This document shows positions 32,055 to 44,705 of a stretch of DNA of 64,000 nt, piece by piece. The stretch lies in assembly GCA_947089425.1 (NCBI GenBank), contig CAMUKG010000001.1, positions 186,001 through 250,000 on the forward strand, read 5' to 3'. The position numbers and the translations under genes are program-made. How positions within the stretch are numbered: position 1 is the first letter of the stretch; the number at the start of each line of letters is the position of its first letter. The notes beneath the pieces are model-generated. The model saw only the letters and a list, made by a program, of their open reading frames with translations, did no database searches and was not told the origin of the DNA. This DNA comes from an uncultured Clostridia bacterium. Lineage in GTDB: Bacteria; Bacillota; Clostridia; Christensenellales; Pumilibacteraceae.

Positions 32055-33341
32055 TTATAACGAAGTTTTTTTCATAACCGCAACAAAAAAGCCGTCGGTT
32101 TTATGAATATGCGGAAATAACTTAATCAAATTTTCCTCTTCTGCGCTATAAGGCGACTTGATTTTCTCAATAGAAAAATTCTCGTTCCCTTTCAAAAAAC
32201 CTTTCACGACGTCGTCATTTTCGCTCTTGATGATAGTGCAAGTGGAATAGCACAGCCGTCCGCCGTTCTTCACGTATCTGCTTGCCGTACGCAAAATAGC
32301 GCTTTGCGTCTTCGCCAATTCTTCGATGTCGTTTGGCGAACGGTTAAACAATATATCCGGCTTAGAACCCGCCACGCCTATTCCGCTACACGGAACGTCG
32401 CAAATCACAAGCTCGAATTTGTTTTCCCACTCGGGACGAAAAACCGTAGCATCGTTTTGCACAGCTTCGATTTTAACGCCCGCGCGCTTAGCGTACTTTT
32501 CAATCAGCTCCACTCTGTGAGGGTGAAAATCGCAAGCGACGACGGGAATATTCGCAACGGAAGCGACAAGCACGGCTTTTCCGCCGGGTGCCGCGCACAA
32601 ATCGAGCGCGCTACTCGGTTTAATTCCGTATAAATACGAATATACGGCGGCAATCGACGCCGCCGACTGCACGAAATAATCGGACGAATCTATTTTTTCA
32701 AGCGTTTTACGCGTCATGTAATAACCTACGGGAGTTTTTTCCGCTTCGTTAGCCGCCCGAGAAGCTTCCGAATCGAGTCCGTATTTCTTTTCAAACTCTT
32801 CGCTTGTAATTTTCAACAAATTGGCTCTCACATGAGTGCGGCGCTCGGGCTCATAGGCAAGAAGCTCTTTCGTAAACTCATAACCATAATCGCGAACAAG
32901 CAGTTCGCAGAGCCAAAGAGGATAGCTGTACCGCACCGAAAGATAATATGCCGAGTCCTCTTTCGGCAAGCTCACTTCCCCGAACTTACGCAATGCGGAA
33001 TTTACAAATCCCGAAGCGCCGCCCTTGCCCAACTTTCTGCATAGCTTTACCGTGTTGTCAACGGCGGCATAAGCAGGAACGTTCATGCACTCCAAAAGAT
33101 AATATCCCATTTTTATAACGGTGGCAATAGCTTTCTTCGGCTTCTCTTTTGCAAACAGCCCGAGAACGTAATCGTAATACACGTTGCGTTCCAAAACGCC
33201 GTAAAACAATTTTGTTACATACGGCTTGTCGTTTTCGTTGCAATGCGCAAGCGCATTATTAAGTTCTATTGAAGCGTATGCGTTGTCGCGAAAAACTTTC
33301 ATCAACAGCTCGTAGCATACGCAGTCTCTGTCTTCACGCAT
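32055..33341 (-). CDS. rsmB: 16S rRNA (cytosine-967-C5)-methyltransferase RsmB
   Basis: RsmB methylates C967 of 16S rRNA. An N-terminal NusB-like RNA-binding domain (about residues 1-140) is followed by the methyltransferase domain. This has ALDLCAAPGGKAVLVAS (SAM binding), VVACDFHPHR, the catalytic motif LVICDVPCSGIGVAGSKPD (Pro-Cys) and the second cysteine in CYSTCTI. I use the ATG at 33341, 8 bases inside the end of fmt, because the protein then begins as relatives do (EDRDCVCYELLMKV); an in-frame start at 33392 adds an unrelated 17 residues. Confidence 0.94.
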   Translation of the reverse strand: MREDRDCVCYELLMKVFRDNAYASIELNNALAHCNENDKPYVTKLFYGVLERNVYYDYVLGLFAKEKPKKAIATVIKMGYYLLECMNVPAYAAVDNTVKLCRKLGKGGASGFVNSALRKFGEVSLPKEDSAYYLSVRYSYPLWLCELLVRDYGYEFTKELLAYEPERRTHVRANLLKITSEEFEKKYGLDSEASRAANEAEKTPVGYYMTRKTLEKIDSSDYFVQSAASIAAVYSYLYGIKPSSALDLCAAPGGKAVLVASVANIPVVACDFHPHRVELIEKYAKRAGVKIEAVQNDATVFRPEWENKFELVICDVPCSGIGVAGSKPDILFNRSPNDIEELAKTQSAILRTASRYVKNGGRLCYSTCTIIKSENDDVVKGFLKGNENFSIEKIKSPYSAEEENLIKLFPHIHKTDGFFVAVMKKTSL

Positions 33342-34254
33342 TTTTAAGCACTGTTCCCTCTTCGAGCTTGTGCCCGCGCAAAAATTCGGCAATATTCATT
33401 GCTCTTTTGCCGGGTAATTGCACAACGGTAGGCTTGATTGAGCCCGCGCCGCACGCCACAATCATTTCTCCGTTTTTGACCGTAACGGCACCCGGCGTGC
33501 CGCAAATTTCGCACTCTCTCGCCTCGTAAATTTTAAACGCGACGCCGTGCAAATACGAAGTTGCGACAGGCCAAGAATTATACGCGCGAATTTTGCAAGC
33601 TATTTCGCGCGCCGAAAGATTCCAATTTATTATTCCGTCCGACTTCGTAATTTTTTTGCAATAAGTAGCCAAATCGGAGTTTTGTTTTTTAAGCGCTATT
33701 TTTCCTGCCGCATAGTCGGGCAACGTTTCCGAAAGCAGCTTTGCTCCCGCTTCCGACAGTTTTCCCGACAAGCTGTCGGCGGTATCCGTTTCCTCGATTT
33801 TAACTTTTTTAACCGACACTATGTCGCCCGTATCCATGCCCGACTCGGTTTTCATAATAGTTACGCCCGTTTCCGTCTCCCCGCACAGTATTGCCGATTG
33901 CACGGGAGAACTTCCGCGATATTTCGGCAGCAAAGACGCATGAACGTTCAAAATTCCGAGAGGCGGCACTCCGAGAACTTCATCGCTTAAAAGTTGACCG
34001 TACGCCGCAGTAATCATAATATCCGGCTTTAATTCCCGAAGTTCGGCAACATGTTGAGAAATTTTGTCGTATTGCAGACATAGTATGCCGTGAGAAAGCG
34101 CATAGTTCTTCACGGGAGTTTCGAGCAAATTGCCTTTTTTATCTTTTTCCCTGTCGGGTTGCGACACCGCCGCAACTATTTCATAACCTCTTGCAAAAAG
34201 AGTATCCAAAACGGGAACCGCAAATTCGGGCGTTCCCATAAAAATCAAACGCAT
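33334..34254 (-). CDS. fmt: Methionyl-tRNA formyltransferase
   Basis: Fmt formylates the initiator Met-tRNA. The N-terminal hydrolase fold has FMGTPEFAVPVLD, the folate-binding NVHASLLPKYRGSSPVQ with the catalytic Asn-His, and GVTIMKTESGMDTGDIV. The C-terminal OB domain runs from about residue 210. It has 306 residues from the ATG at 34254, which overlaps the def stop (TGATG). With def directly upstream it forms the usual formylation/deformylation pair. Confidence 0.96.
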   Translation of the reverse strand: MRLIFMGTPEFAVPVLDTLFARGYEIVAAVSQPDREKDKKGNLLETPVKNYALSHGILCLQYDKISQHVAELRELKPDIMITAAYGQLLSDEVLGVPPLGILNVHASLLPKYRGSSPVQSAILCGETETGVTIMKTESGMDTGDIVSVKKVKIEETDTADSLSGKLSEAGAKLLSETLPDYAAGKIALKKQNSDLATYCKKITKSDGIINWNLSAREIACKIRAYNSWPVATSYLHGVAFKIYEARECEICGTPGAVTVKNGEMIVACGAGSIKPTVVQLPGKRAMNIAEFLRGHKLEEGTVLKNA

Positions 34255-34706
34255 CAATCCTCGCTCTCCGCTTTATCGATAAACAAAATTCCGTCGAGGT
34301 GGTCGATTTCATGAGAAAACGCCACCGCAGTAAAACCGTCAACTTTATACATTTTTGTTTCTCCCGTTCTGTCTTGCGCCTGAACGGTAAGTTTTTTCGG
34401 ACGGCAAACCACGCCGCTTCTGCCCGGACAGCTCAAACATCCTTCGGGACCGCGTTGCGTTCCGCTCGATTTCAAAATCACGGGATTCACAAGCTCGTAT
34501 TTGGTTTTTCCACCGTCTACCGATACTACGCAAATTCGGCGCACTATGCCGATTTGAGGCGCCGCAAGTCCCACGCCGTCAGCTTTAAACATAGTTTCGA
34601 ACATGTCGTCTATAAGCACGCCGAGATTAGCCCCGAACTCGGTCACTTCTTTCGCTTTCATGCGCAGTACTTCGTCGCCTATTTTAACAATTTCTCTTAT
34701 AGCCAT
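34254..34706 (-). CDS. def: Peptide deformylase
   Basis: Def removes the formyl group from the N-terminus of nascent proteins. The three motifs are GVGLAAPQIG, EGCLSCPG (metal-binding Cys) and AFSHEIDHLDG (HExxH). The 150-residue length and the EGCLS form fit the type 1 enzyme. It lies 42 bases after priA and overlaps fmt. Confidence 0.97.
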   Translation of the reverse strand: MAIREIVKIGDEVLRMKAKEVTEFGANLGVLIDDMFETMFKADGVGLAAPQIGIVRRICVVSVDGGKTKYELVNPVILKSSGTQRGPEGCLSCPGRSGVVCRPKKLTVQAQDRTGETKMYKVDGFTAVAFSHEIDHLDGILFIDKAESED

Positions 34707-34748
34707 TTTCGTTATCCTTTAAAACTTTTTATATACCGCTTAAAGTTT

Positions 34749-36944
34749 TCAACTCATATTGCTCGGATTTATTTCCACAAAACAAACGGTTTTTGTTTTT
34801 GCGTGCAAATCTGTTATTTCGTATATTTTTTGAATAAGAGCGTCGAAATTCTTAACGATTCGCGCAATAATCTGCACTCGGTATTTGTCTTGTATTCGCT
34901 TTACGGGCGATTTCATTGCCGAAAGATACGCGAAACATTCTCCGTTTTCTCTCGCAAGAGCATTTATATCGTCAAAATTCGCTTTCAAAACCGAAAAAGC
35001 TTCGTCTTCCGATTCCGAAGTTATGAGTATTCGCACAATTTTGGAAAACGGCGGATATTTCGTAACCTCTCGCAAATTGCTTTCTTTTTCGTAAAAGCCC
35101 AAGTAATCGCCTTTTGCGGCAAGCCTATACACGTAATGATTAGGAGTATAAGTTTGTAAAATTACCTTACCTTTTTTCACGTCGCGACCCGCGCGACCCG
35201 CAACTTGCGTGATAAGTTGAAAAGTTCTTTCCGACGCGCGATAGTCGGCAAAGTGCAAACTCATATCTGCGTCCACTATTCCCACAAGAGTAACGTCGGG
35301 GAAATCGTGGCCTTTGGCAATCATTTGCGTGCCCACAAGAATATCCGACTCTCTCGCGCCGAAAGAACGCAATATTTCAAGATGAGCGTCTTTATTTTGC
35401 GTAGTATCGTTATCCATGCGTAAGATTTTTTTATCGGGAAATTCTTTTTTCAGTAGCTCGGCAACCTTTTGGGTGCCTATGTATCCCTGACGCAAATGCG
35501 GACTGTGACACTGCGGGCAAACGTCGAGATGTGCGTATCTGTTATTACAGTAATGGCACTTTAAAACGTTCTCGTCGCGATGATAAACGAGCGACACGTC
35601 GCAACGCTCGCACTTTGCAACGTATCCGCAAGACGAACACATAACATACGAAGCATAACCTCTTCGGTTTATAAATATTATGGCTTGATTGCCCTCGTCC
35701 ATGCAATCGGAGAGTTCGCTTTTAAGTCGTCGCGACAAAAAGCCATTGTTTCCGCTACGCAACTCTTCGCACATATTCACTATTTCAATTTCGGGTAACG
35801 GACGGCTAGCTATTCGCTCCTTCATTTCTATTAGCTTATATTCGCCGACTTTCGCTTTATAATATGACTCAACCGACGGAGTGGCGCTTCCGAGTAACAG
35901 ATTGCATTTGTTGCGCCGCGCGCGAAACTCCGCAACCTCTTGGGTAGAATATCGGGGGTTGCTGTCCGAAACATAACTCCCGTCATGCTCCTCATCTATT
36001 ATAATAAGTCCCACGTTGCTAAGAGGCGCAAAAATCGCCGAACGCGCTCCCACAGCCACACGTGCCTCACCGCAAAGCAAACGACGCCATTCGTCGAAAC
36101 GTTCCCCCGCGCTCAAACCGCTGTGCAAAATAGCCACGCTATCGCCGAAACGGGCTCTGAAATTGCGCAACACCTGAGGCGTGAGCGATATTTCGGGTTC
36201 GAGCATAATGGCGGTTTTGCCTTTTTTAAGCGTATCGGCAATACAACGCATATAAACTTCCGTTTTTCCGCTACCCGTAACGCCGTGCAACAAAAAATTT
36301 TCGTTTTCGCTTCCGCACACCGCGCTGACGGCATTTTGTTGCATAGCGGTTAAATCATAGTTTTGCGTCGCACAGTTAAGAGCGGAATACGGAGTTCGCC
36401 TTTCGGATTTTTCAAACGCCGTAAACACTCCGCGCGCAATTAAATTGCGAACTGCCGCCGCCGAAAATTCTCTGCCCAAATATGCCGTATCCGCTTCCGA
36501 AACAGTTAAAACGTAATCGAAAACTTCTCTTTGAGCTTTTGCCGACGGACGAATAAACTCGTCCGGCTCTTTGCGAGCATATTCGTCGGATATTCTCACA
36601 TATCGTCTTTTTAACTCTTTTATTCTGCCTCCGCGCATTTGCGACGGAATAAAAAGCCGAAGCGCGTCAACAACGCGCAAATGATATCGCGCGCGCATGA
36701 ACCGCATCAATTCGAGCATTTCTTCGCCGATTACCGGGCGGTCGTCAAGCGTTTCGAAAACCGTTTTTAGCTTGTCGGGCGGAACCGAAGTATTTTCTTT
36801 AAGCCCTATAACATATCCTTCGATTTTTCGGTTTCCGAAAGGAACGAGTACTCGACTCCCCTTTTGCAAACTTTCCGAACACGAATAATCGAAAATTCGG
36901 TCAACTTCCGAGTTGGAAATGTCAACAATCACTTCGGCTATCAT
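34749..36944 (-). CDS. priA: Primosomal protein N' (replication restart helicase PriA)
   Basis: PriA recognises abandoned forks and reloads the replisome. The N-terminal 3'-end-binding domain (about residues 1-110) begins IAEVIVDISNSEVDRIFDY. Helicase motifs are GVTGSGKTEVYMR (Walker A), IIIDEEHDGSY and LLGSATPSVES. The inserted zinc-binding region has CSSCGYVAKCERC and CHYCNNRYAHLDVCPQC. The terminal helicase motifs include VGTQMIAKGHDFPDVTL and QVAGRAGR. The 731-residue length is normal. It begins 1 base after coaBC. Confidence 0.96.
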   Translation of the reverse strand: MIAEVIVDISNSEVDRIFDYSCSESLQKGSRVLVPFGNRKIEGYVIGLKENTSVPPDKLKTVFETLDDRPVIGEEMLELMRFMRARYHLRVVDALRLFIPSQMRGGRIKELKRRYVRISDEYARKEPDEFIRPSAKAQREVFDYVLTVSEADTAYLGREFSAAAVRNLIARGVFTAFEKSERRTPYSALNCATQNYDLTAMQQNAVSAVCGSENENFLLHGVTGSGKTEVYMRCIADTLKKGKTAIMLEPEISLTPQVLRNFRARFGDSVAILHSGLSAGERFDEWRRLLCGEARVAVGARSAIFAPLSNVGLIIIDEEHDGSYVSDSNPRYSTQEVAEFRARRNKCNLLLGSATPSVESYYKAKVGEYKLIEMKERIASRPLPEIEIVNMCEELRSGNNGFLSRRLKSELSDCMDEGNQAIIFINRRGYASYVMCSSCGYVAKCERCDVSLVYHRDENVLKCHYCNNRYAHLDVCPQCHSPHLRQGYIGTQKVAELLKKEFPDKKILRMDNDTTQNKDAHLEILRSFGARESDILVGTQMIAKGHDFPDVTLVGIVDADMSLHFADYRASERTFQLITQVAGRAGRDVKKGKVILQTYTPNHYVYRLAAKGDYLGFYEKESNLREVTKYPPFSKIVRILITSESEDEAFSVLKANFDDINALARENGECFAYLSAMKSPVKRIQDKYRVQIIARIVKNFDALIQKIYEITDLHAKTKTVCFVEINPSNMS

Positions 36945-36945
36945 T

Positions 36946-38127
36946 CTATAATTCTTTCAGTTCGTCCAAAATAATATTTGCAAGCTTAGTCTTTGTCATT
37001 TGTTCCAAGCTCACCGTTTTGTTTTTCGTAATAATAGTGGCAACGTTTGTGTCTACCGAAAATCCCGCGCCGGGCGTAAGCACGTTATTCGCCACAACCA
37101 TATCGGCATTTTTGCGCGCAAGTTTTTCTTTCGCGTTTTCTTCGAGATTTTCTGTTTCGGCGGAAAAGATTACAAGCTTTCGAATGCCTTTCATTTTTCC
37201 GAACTCCGCCGCAATATCGGGATTTTTTTTGAGAGAAAGTTTTAACTCGTCGCTCTTGATTTTTCCGTTCGACACCTTGTGCGGCGCGTAATCGGCGGGA
37301 GCCGCCGCTTTAATCACAATATCAGCGCTCTCCGACTTTTCGAGCACCGCTTTTCTCATATCGGCGGTAGTTTCCACTCGCATAATTTCTACGGGTGCGC
37401 TCGGAGCTACCGCATCGGTAGCCGCAACGTATATCACTTTCGCGCCGCGCAAAACGGCGGCATCCGCGATAGCCGCGCCCATCTTTCCGCTCGAACGATT
37501 TCCTATATATCTAACGGGGTCGATAGGCTCTTTCGTGCCTCCCGAAGTAACAAGCACGGTTTTGCCGCTGTAATCGCCTTTCGAAGCGAGAATAGCGCAT
37601 ATTCTTTCGAATATTTCTTTGGGTTCCGCCATTCTTCCTTTGCCGTCGTCACCGCAAGCAAGTCTGCCGCTTCCCGAGTCGATAAACAAAACGCCGCGTT
37701 CGGTCAAAATTTTGACATTGGCGGTATATGCCGCGCTCGTAAGCATTCCTGTGTTCATTGCGGGAGCAAGCAATATCGGGCTTTTTGTAGCCATCAACGT
37801 GGTGGAAAGAAAATCGTCCGCAATTCCGCAAGCCAGCTTTCCCGCAAGATTAGCCGTGCAAGGCGCCACAACGAACAAATCCGATTTTTTTGCAAGCGAA
37901 ATATGCCCGATTTCCCAATCGTGCTCGCGCTCGAACATATCGGTGATTGCTCGATTTCCGCTAAGCGCTTCAAACGAAAGAGGCGCCACAAAATTAACGG
38001 CATGTTCCGTTAACACCACGTGAACGTCGGCACCCGCTTTTTTTAGCAAACTTACGAGTTCGCACGATTTGTAGGCGGCAATTCCGCCCGTAACGCCAAC
38101 CGTTACGGTTTTACCCGAAAGCTTCAA
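36946..38127 (-). CDS. coaBC: Bifunctional phosphopantothenoylcysteine decarboxylase/synthetase
   Basis: CoaBC joins phosphopantothenate to cysteine (CoaB) and decarboxylates the product (CoaC), giving 4'-phosphopantetheine for coenzyme A. The N-terminal flavoprotein half has GVTGGIAAYKSCELVSLLKKAGADV and LLAPAMNTGM. The C-terminal synthetase has VLVTSGGTKEPIDPVRYIGNRSSGKMG and the AAPADYAP segment. The 393-residue length is normal. It is contiguous with rpoZ, whose stop lies at the next base. Confidence 0.96.
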   Translation of the reverse strand: MKLSGKTVTVGVTGGIAAYKSCELVSLLKKAGADVHVVLTEHAVNFVAPLSFEALSGNRAITDMFEREHDWEIGHISLAKKSDLFVVAPCTANLAGKLACGIADDFLSTTLMATKSPILLAPAMNTGMLTSAAYTANVKILTERGVLFIDSGSGRLACGDDGKGRMAEPKEIFERICAILASKGDYSGKTVLVTSGGTKEPIDPVRYIGNRSSGKMGAAIADAAVLRGAKVIYVAATDAVAPSAPVEIMRVETTADMRKAVLEKSESADIVIKAAAPADYAPHKVSNGKIKSDELKLSLKKNPDIAAEFGKMKGIRKLVIFSAETENLEENAKEKLARKNADMVVANNVLTPGAGFSVDTNVATIITKNKTVSLEQMTKTKLANIILDELKEL

Positions 38128-38328
38128 TCAATCGTCCTCGTAACGAGCTTCAACGGCTCCGTCATACACTTCGTGAGCCGCATAAGAAACCGCACGCATA
38201 TTTTCGGCATTCAACATATCTGCTTTTTTATCGAGCAAATAGCGAGTGCGCTTGGTAAGCAAGCAAACGAGCGCATACTTGCAACCCACTTTGTCTACCA
38301 ACTTGTCAATAGGGGGATCAATCATCAT
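38128..38328 (-). CDS. rpoZ: DNA-directed RNA polymerase omega subunit
   Basis: Omega helps fold and assemble the beta' subunit. The 66-residue protein starts MIDPPIDKLVDKVGCKYALVCLLTKRTRYLL, matching the conserved helix pair around PxxDxL and KYxLVxxxxxRxR, and ends in an acidic tail. It lies between gmk and coaBC, the standard Firmicutes context. Confidence 0.93.
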   Translation of the reverse strand: MMIDPPIDKLVDKVGCKYALVCLLTKRTRYLLDKKADMLNAENMRAVSYAAHEVYDGAVEARYEDD

Positions 38329-38347
38329 AATAAAATATATCTCCGTT

Positions 38348-38953
38348 TCAATTTACTAACATATTAAGTATTTTTCGTTCGTTACGCAGTATGTCGCAAC
38401 GTTCCGCTTCTATTATGTTTACAACGTTTTGAGTCGCACTGTGGACGTCGTCGTTAAAAACTATATAATCGAAATTTTTATATTGCGCAAGCTCGCCGCG
38501 AGCGCTTCCTATTCGAGTGAGCAAGCTGTTTTCGTCTTCGGTGCCTCTGCCACGCAACCGTTGTTCCAAAACTTCGAACGACGGCGGTATTATGAAAATA
38601 GACACGCATTCGGGATATTTTGCTTTAATTTGCTTTGCGCCCTCCACGTCTATTTCAAAAAAGACGTCTTCGCCTTTTTCGAGCATTTCAAACACGGGCG
38701 CTTGCGGCGTGCCGTAAAAGTTTTTATATACTTCGGCGGTTTCCAAAAACTCTCCCCGTTCTTTCATTGCAACATATTCTTCCACAGTGCGGAAATAATA
38801 GTGTACTCCGTCTATTTCGTCGGGACGCGGCAAACGCGTGGTTACCGAAATCGACTTTTTGAGCTCCGGCAACATATTTATTACCGCATTATAAACCGTT
38901 CCCTTTCCCGCTCCGCTCGGACCGGAAAGAACTATCAACAAACCCTTTTTCAT
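38348..38953 (-). CDS. gmk: Guanylate kinase
   Basis: Gmk phosphorylates GMP to GDP. The P-loop is LSGPSGAGKGTV (residues 9-20). The GMP-binding segment includes SVTTRLPRPDEIDGVHYYF and the EVYKNFYGTP loop, and the lid has RLRGRGTEDENS. The 201-residue length is typical. It lies 5 bases after yicC. In Firmicutes gmk is commonly preceded by yicC and a remA gene; no remA is present here. Confidence 0.96.
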   Translation of the reverse strand: MKKGLLIVLSGPSGAGKGTVYNAVINMLPELKKSISVTTRLPRPDEIDGVHYYFRTVEEYVAMKERGEFLETAEVYKNFYGTPQAPVFEMLEKGEDVFFEIDVEGAKQIKAKYPECVSIFIIPPSFEVLEQRLRGRGTEDENSLLTRIGSARGELAQYKNFDYIVFNDDVHSATQNVVNIIEAERCDILRNERKILNMLVN

Positions 38954-38958
38954 ATCTT

Positions 38959-39834
38959 CTATTCCACGTTGCGTATTTGCTCTTTTATTTTTTCAAGTTG
39001 GTTTTTCATTTCCACAACCAGCCGAGTAAGTTCCATATCGTTGGATTTACTGCCCATTGTGTTGATTTCTCTGTTCATTTCCTGCGAAAGAAAATCGAGT
39101 TTTCTTCCTTGCGGCTCGGCGCTTTCCAAACACAACAAAAATTGATTTAGGTGCGACGACAACCTGCTTATTTCTTCGTTTATGTCGCATTTGTCGGCAA
39201 AAAACGCAACCTCGTTTAAAAGCCTCGCCTCGTCTACGGGCACGTCTTTAAGAATTTCGCTCATGCGTTGCCGCAACTTATTGCGATAATCTTCAACTAC
39301 GACCGGCGCGCGTTTAACTACAAGTTCCAAAGCGGCAACAATCGAAGCGGTAAGGCGGGTTAAGTCCGCTTTTACCGACGCACCCTCGCACTCGCGCATA
39401 GCGTTTAATTGCTCCGCCGCCTCAACCACAGCCGACCGCGTCAGTTCTTTTATCAGTTCGGGGTCGTCTTTAACGGGTTGCAAAGAAACTACGTCGGAAG
39501 AACGTAACAGCGCCGTTGCACCGAAATCTCCGTCGAGCATAAATTCGTCGCGCAACCGTTTTGCCGCTTTCACATATTCTGCCGCAAGCTCCATGTCGAG
39601 CTTTAATTCCGCGCTCGCTCCGTCTGTGTTTTCATACGAAAAATATACGTCCACGCTTCCGCGCTTGATGCGCCTATTCACTTCTTTTCGAATAATTTCG
39701 TCGCAGACCGCAAAAGATTTGCCCAAACGGGAATTTATTTCCAAATATCTGTTGTTTACGGCTTTAAGTTCGACGGTGACGGTTTTTCCGTCGCGCGAAC
39801 TTGCACCTTTGCCGTAGCCGGTCATGCTTTTCAT
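38959..39834 (-). CDS. yicC: YicC family endoribonuclease
   Basis: YicC-like proteins are stress-linked endoribonucleases. The N-terminal domain starts KSMTGYGKG and includes AVNNRYLEINSRL. The C-terminal DUF1732 part contains the signature DKCDINEEISRLSSHLNQF and the terminal QEMNREINTMGSKSNDMELTRLVVEMKNQLEKIKEQIRNVE. I use the ATG at 39834, which gives the family's standard first residues; an ATG two codons earlier is equally close to the AAGGA site. It is the first gene of the long operon running to spoVM. Confidence 0.93.
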   Translation of the reverse strand: MKSMTGYGKGASSRDGKTVTVELKAVNNRYLEINSRLGKSFAVCDEIIRKEVNRRIKRGSVDVYFSYENTDGASAELKLDMELAAEYVKAAKRLRDEFMLDGDFGATALLRSSDVVSLQPVKDDPELIKELTRSAVVEAAEQLNAMRECEGASVKADLTRLTASIVAALELVVKRAPVVVEDYRNKLRQRMSEILKDVPVDEARLLNEVAFFADKCDINEEISRLSSHLNQFLLCLESAEPQGRKLDFLSQEMNREINTMGSKSNDMELTRLVVEMKNQLEKIKEQIRNVE

Positions 39835-39921
39835 ATGCATTGCATCCTTTTTTGCCGTTATTTACTCTTCTATTCTTCCTACAAGAAAGTTATTAACTCA
39901 ATAATAAACTTTCCCATAAAT

Positions 39922-44138
<4,217 letters not shown>

Positions 44139-44169
44139 GAAAAAAGTTTAACACATCGACGCCATAAAG

Positions 44170-44595
44170 TCAACCGCTTTTGCCGACGCGCTCGCGATAG
44201 TAGCGCTCTCGCATTTCCCTGAATTTTTGCGCAAGTCGCAATACGTATCGCTGACGGTTGTCGGAATCGAGCCGCTCATACTCGGTCGGGTCTATAAGCT
44301 GACCTATGGGATTCATTGCGTTTTCGTCTTTTTCGAGAATTGCGCACACTTTGCAATAAAAAAGTTCTTCCTCGTCGGCTTTATCGGCACAAAGAGCGCG
44401 GTGCTCGTCGCGTTTCACTTTCTCATGTTGCAAATCGCGAACAAGCCGTTCGCTGTCGCCGTTACCGCTCATTTCTTCAAGAGTTTTTTGCCTCTCCTCA
44501 TACATTTGTTGCCAATACCCCATTTTGAGCCGCTGTTTTGCAAGAAGCGCTCTGCGCTTTAGCTCACTGTAACCGTTCGTGCTTTTGTCCGTCAT
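44170..44595 (-). CDS. Hypothetical charged helical protein
   Basis: I do not recognise this 141-residue protein. It is very rich in Arg, Lys and Glu and probably mostly coiled coil (residues 10-75 and 105-135). Four cysteines are not arranged as an obvious zinc site, although CKVC occurs at about residue 81. The ATG has GGGAGG 8 bases upstream, and TATAAT lies about 30 bases before that site, so it looks like a real gene. It is 31 bases upstream of pcrA and may be cotranscribed with it. Confidence 0.75.
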   Translation of the reverse strand: MTDKSTNGYSELKRRALLAKQRLKMGYWQQMYEERQKTLEEMSGNGDSERLVRDLQHEKVKRDEHRALCADKADEEELFYCKVCAILEKDENAMNPIGQLIDPTEYERLDSDNRQRYVLRLAQKFREMRERYYRERVGKSG

Positions 44596-44705
44596 AATTT
44601 TATCCTCCCGTGAATTTGTAACATAATTATATCACGCTGAAAATATCAGTGAGCCTTGTTCGACAAAACTAGCGGATATACGGCAAAATGTAATATTATT
44701 TTTGC

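Noticed and set aside
37279..38013. Plus-strand frame antisense to coaBC
   Set aside because: It mirrors the CoaBC codons, and its composition is rich in Arg, His and Phe as expected for an antisense shadow.
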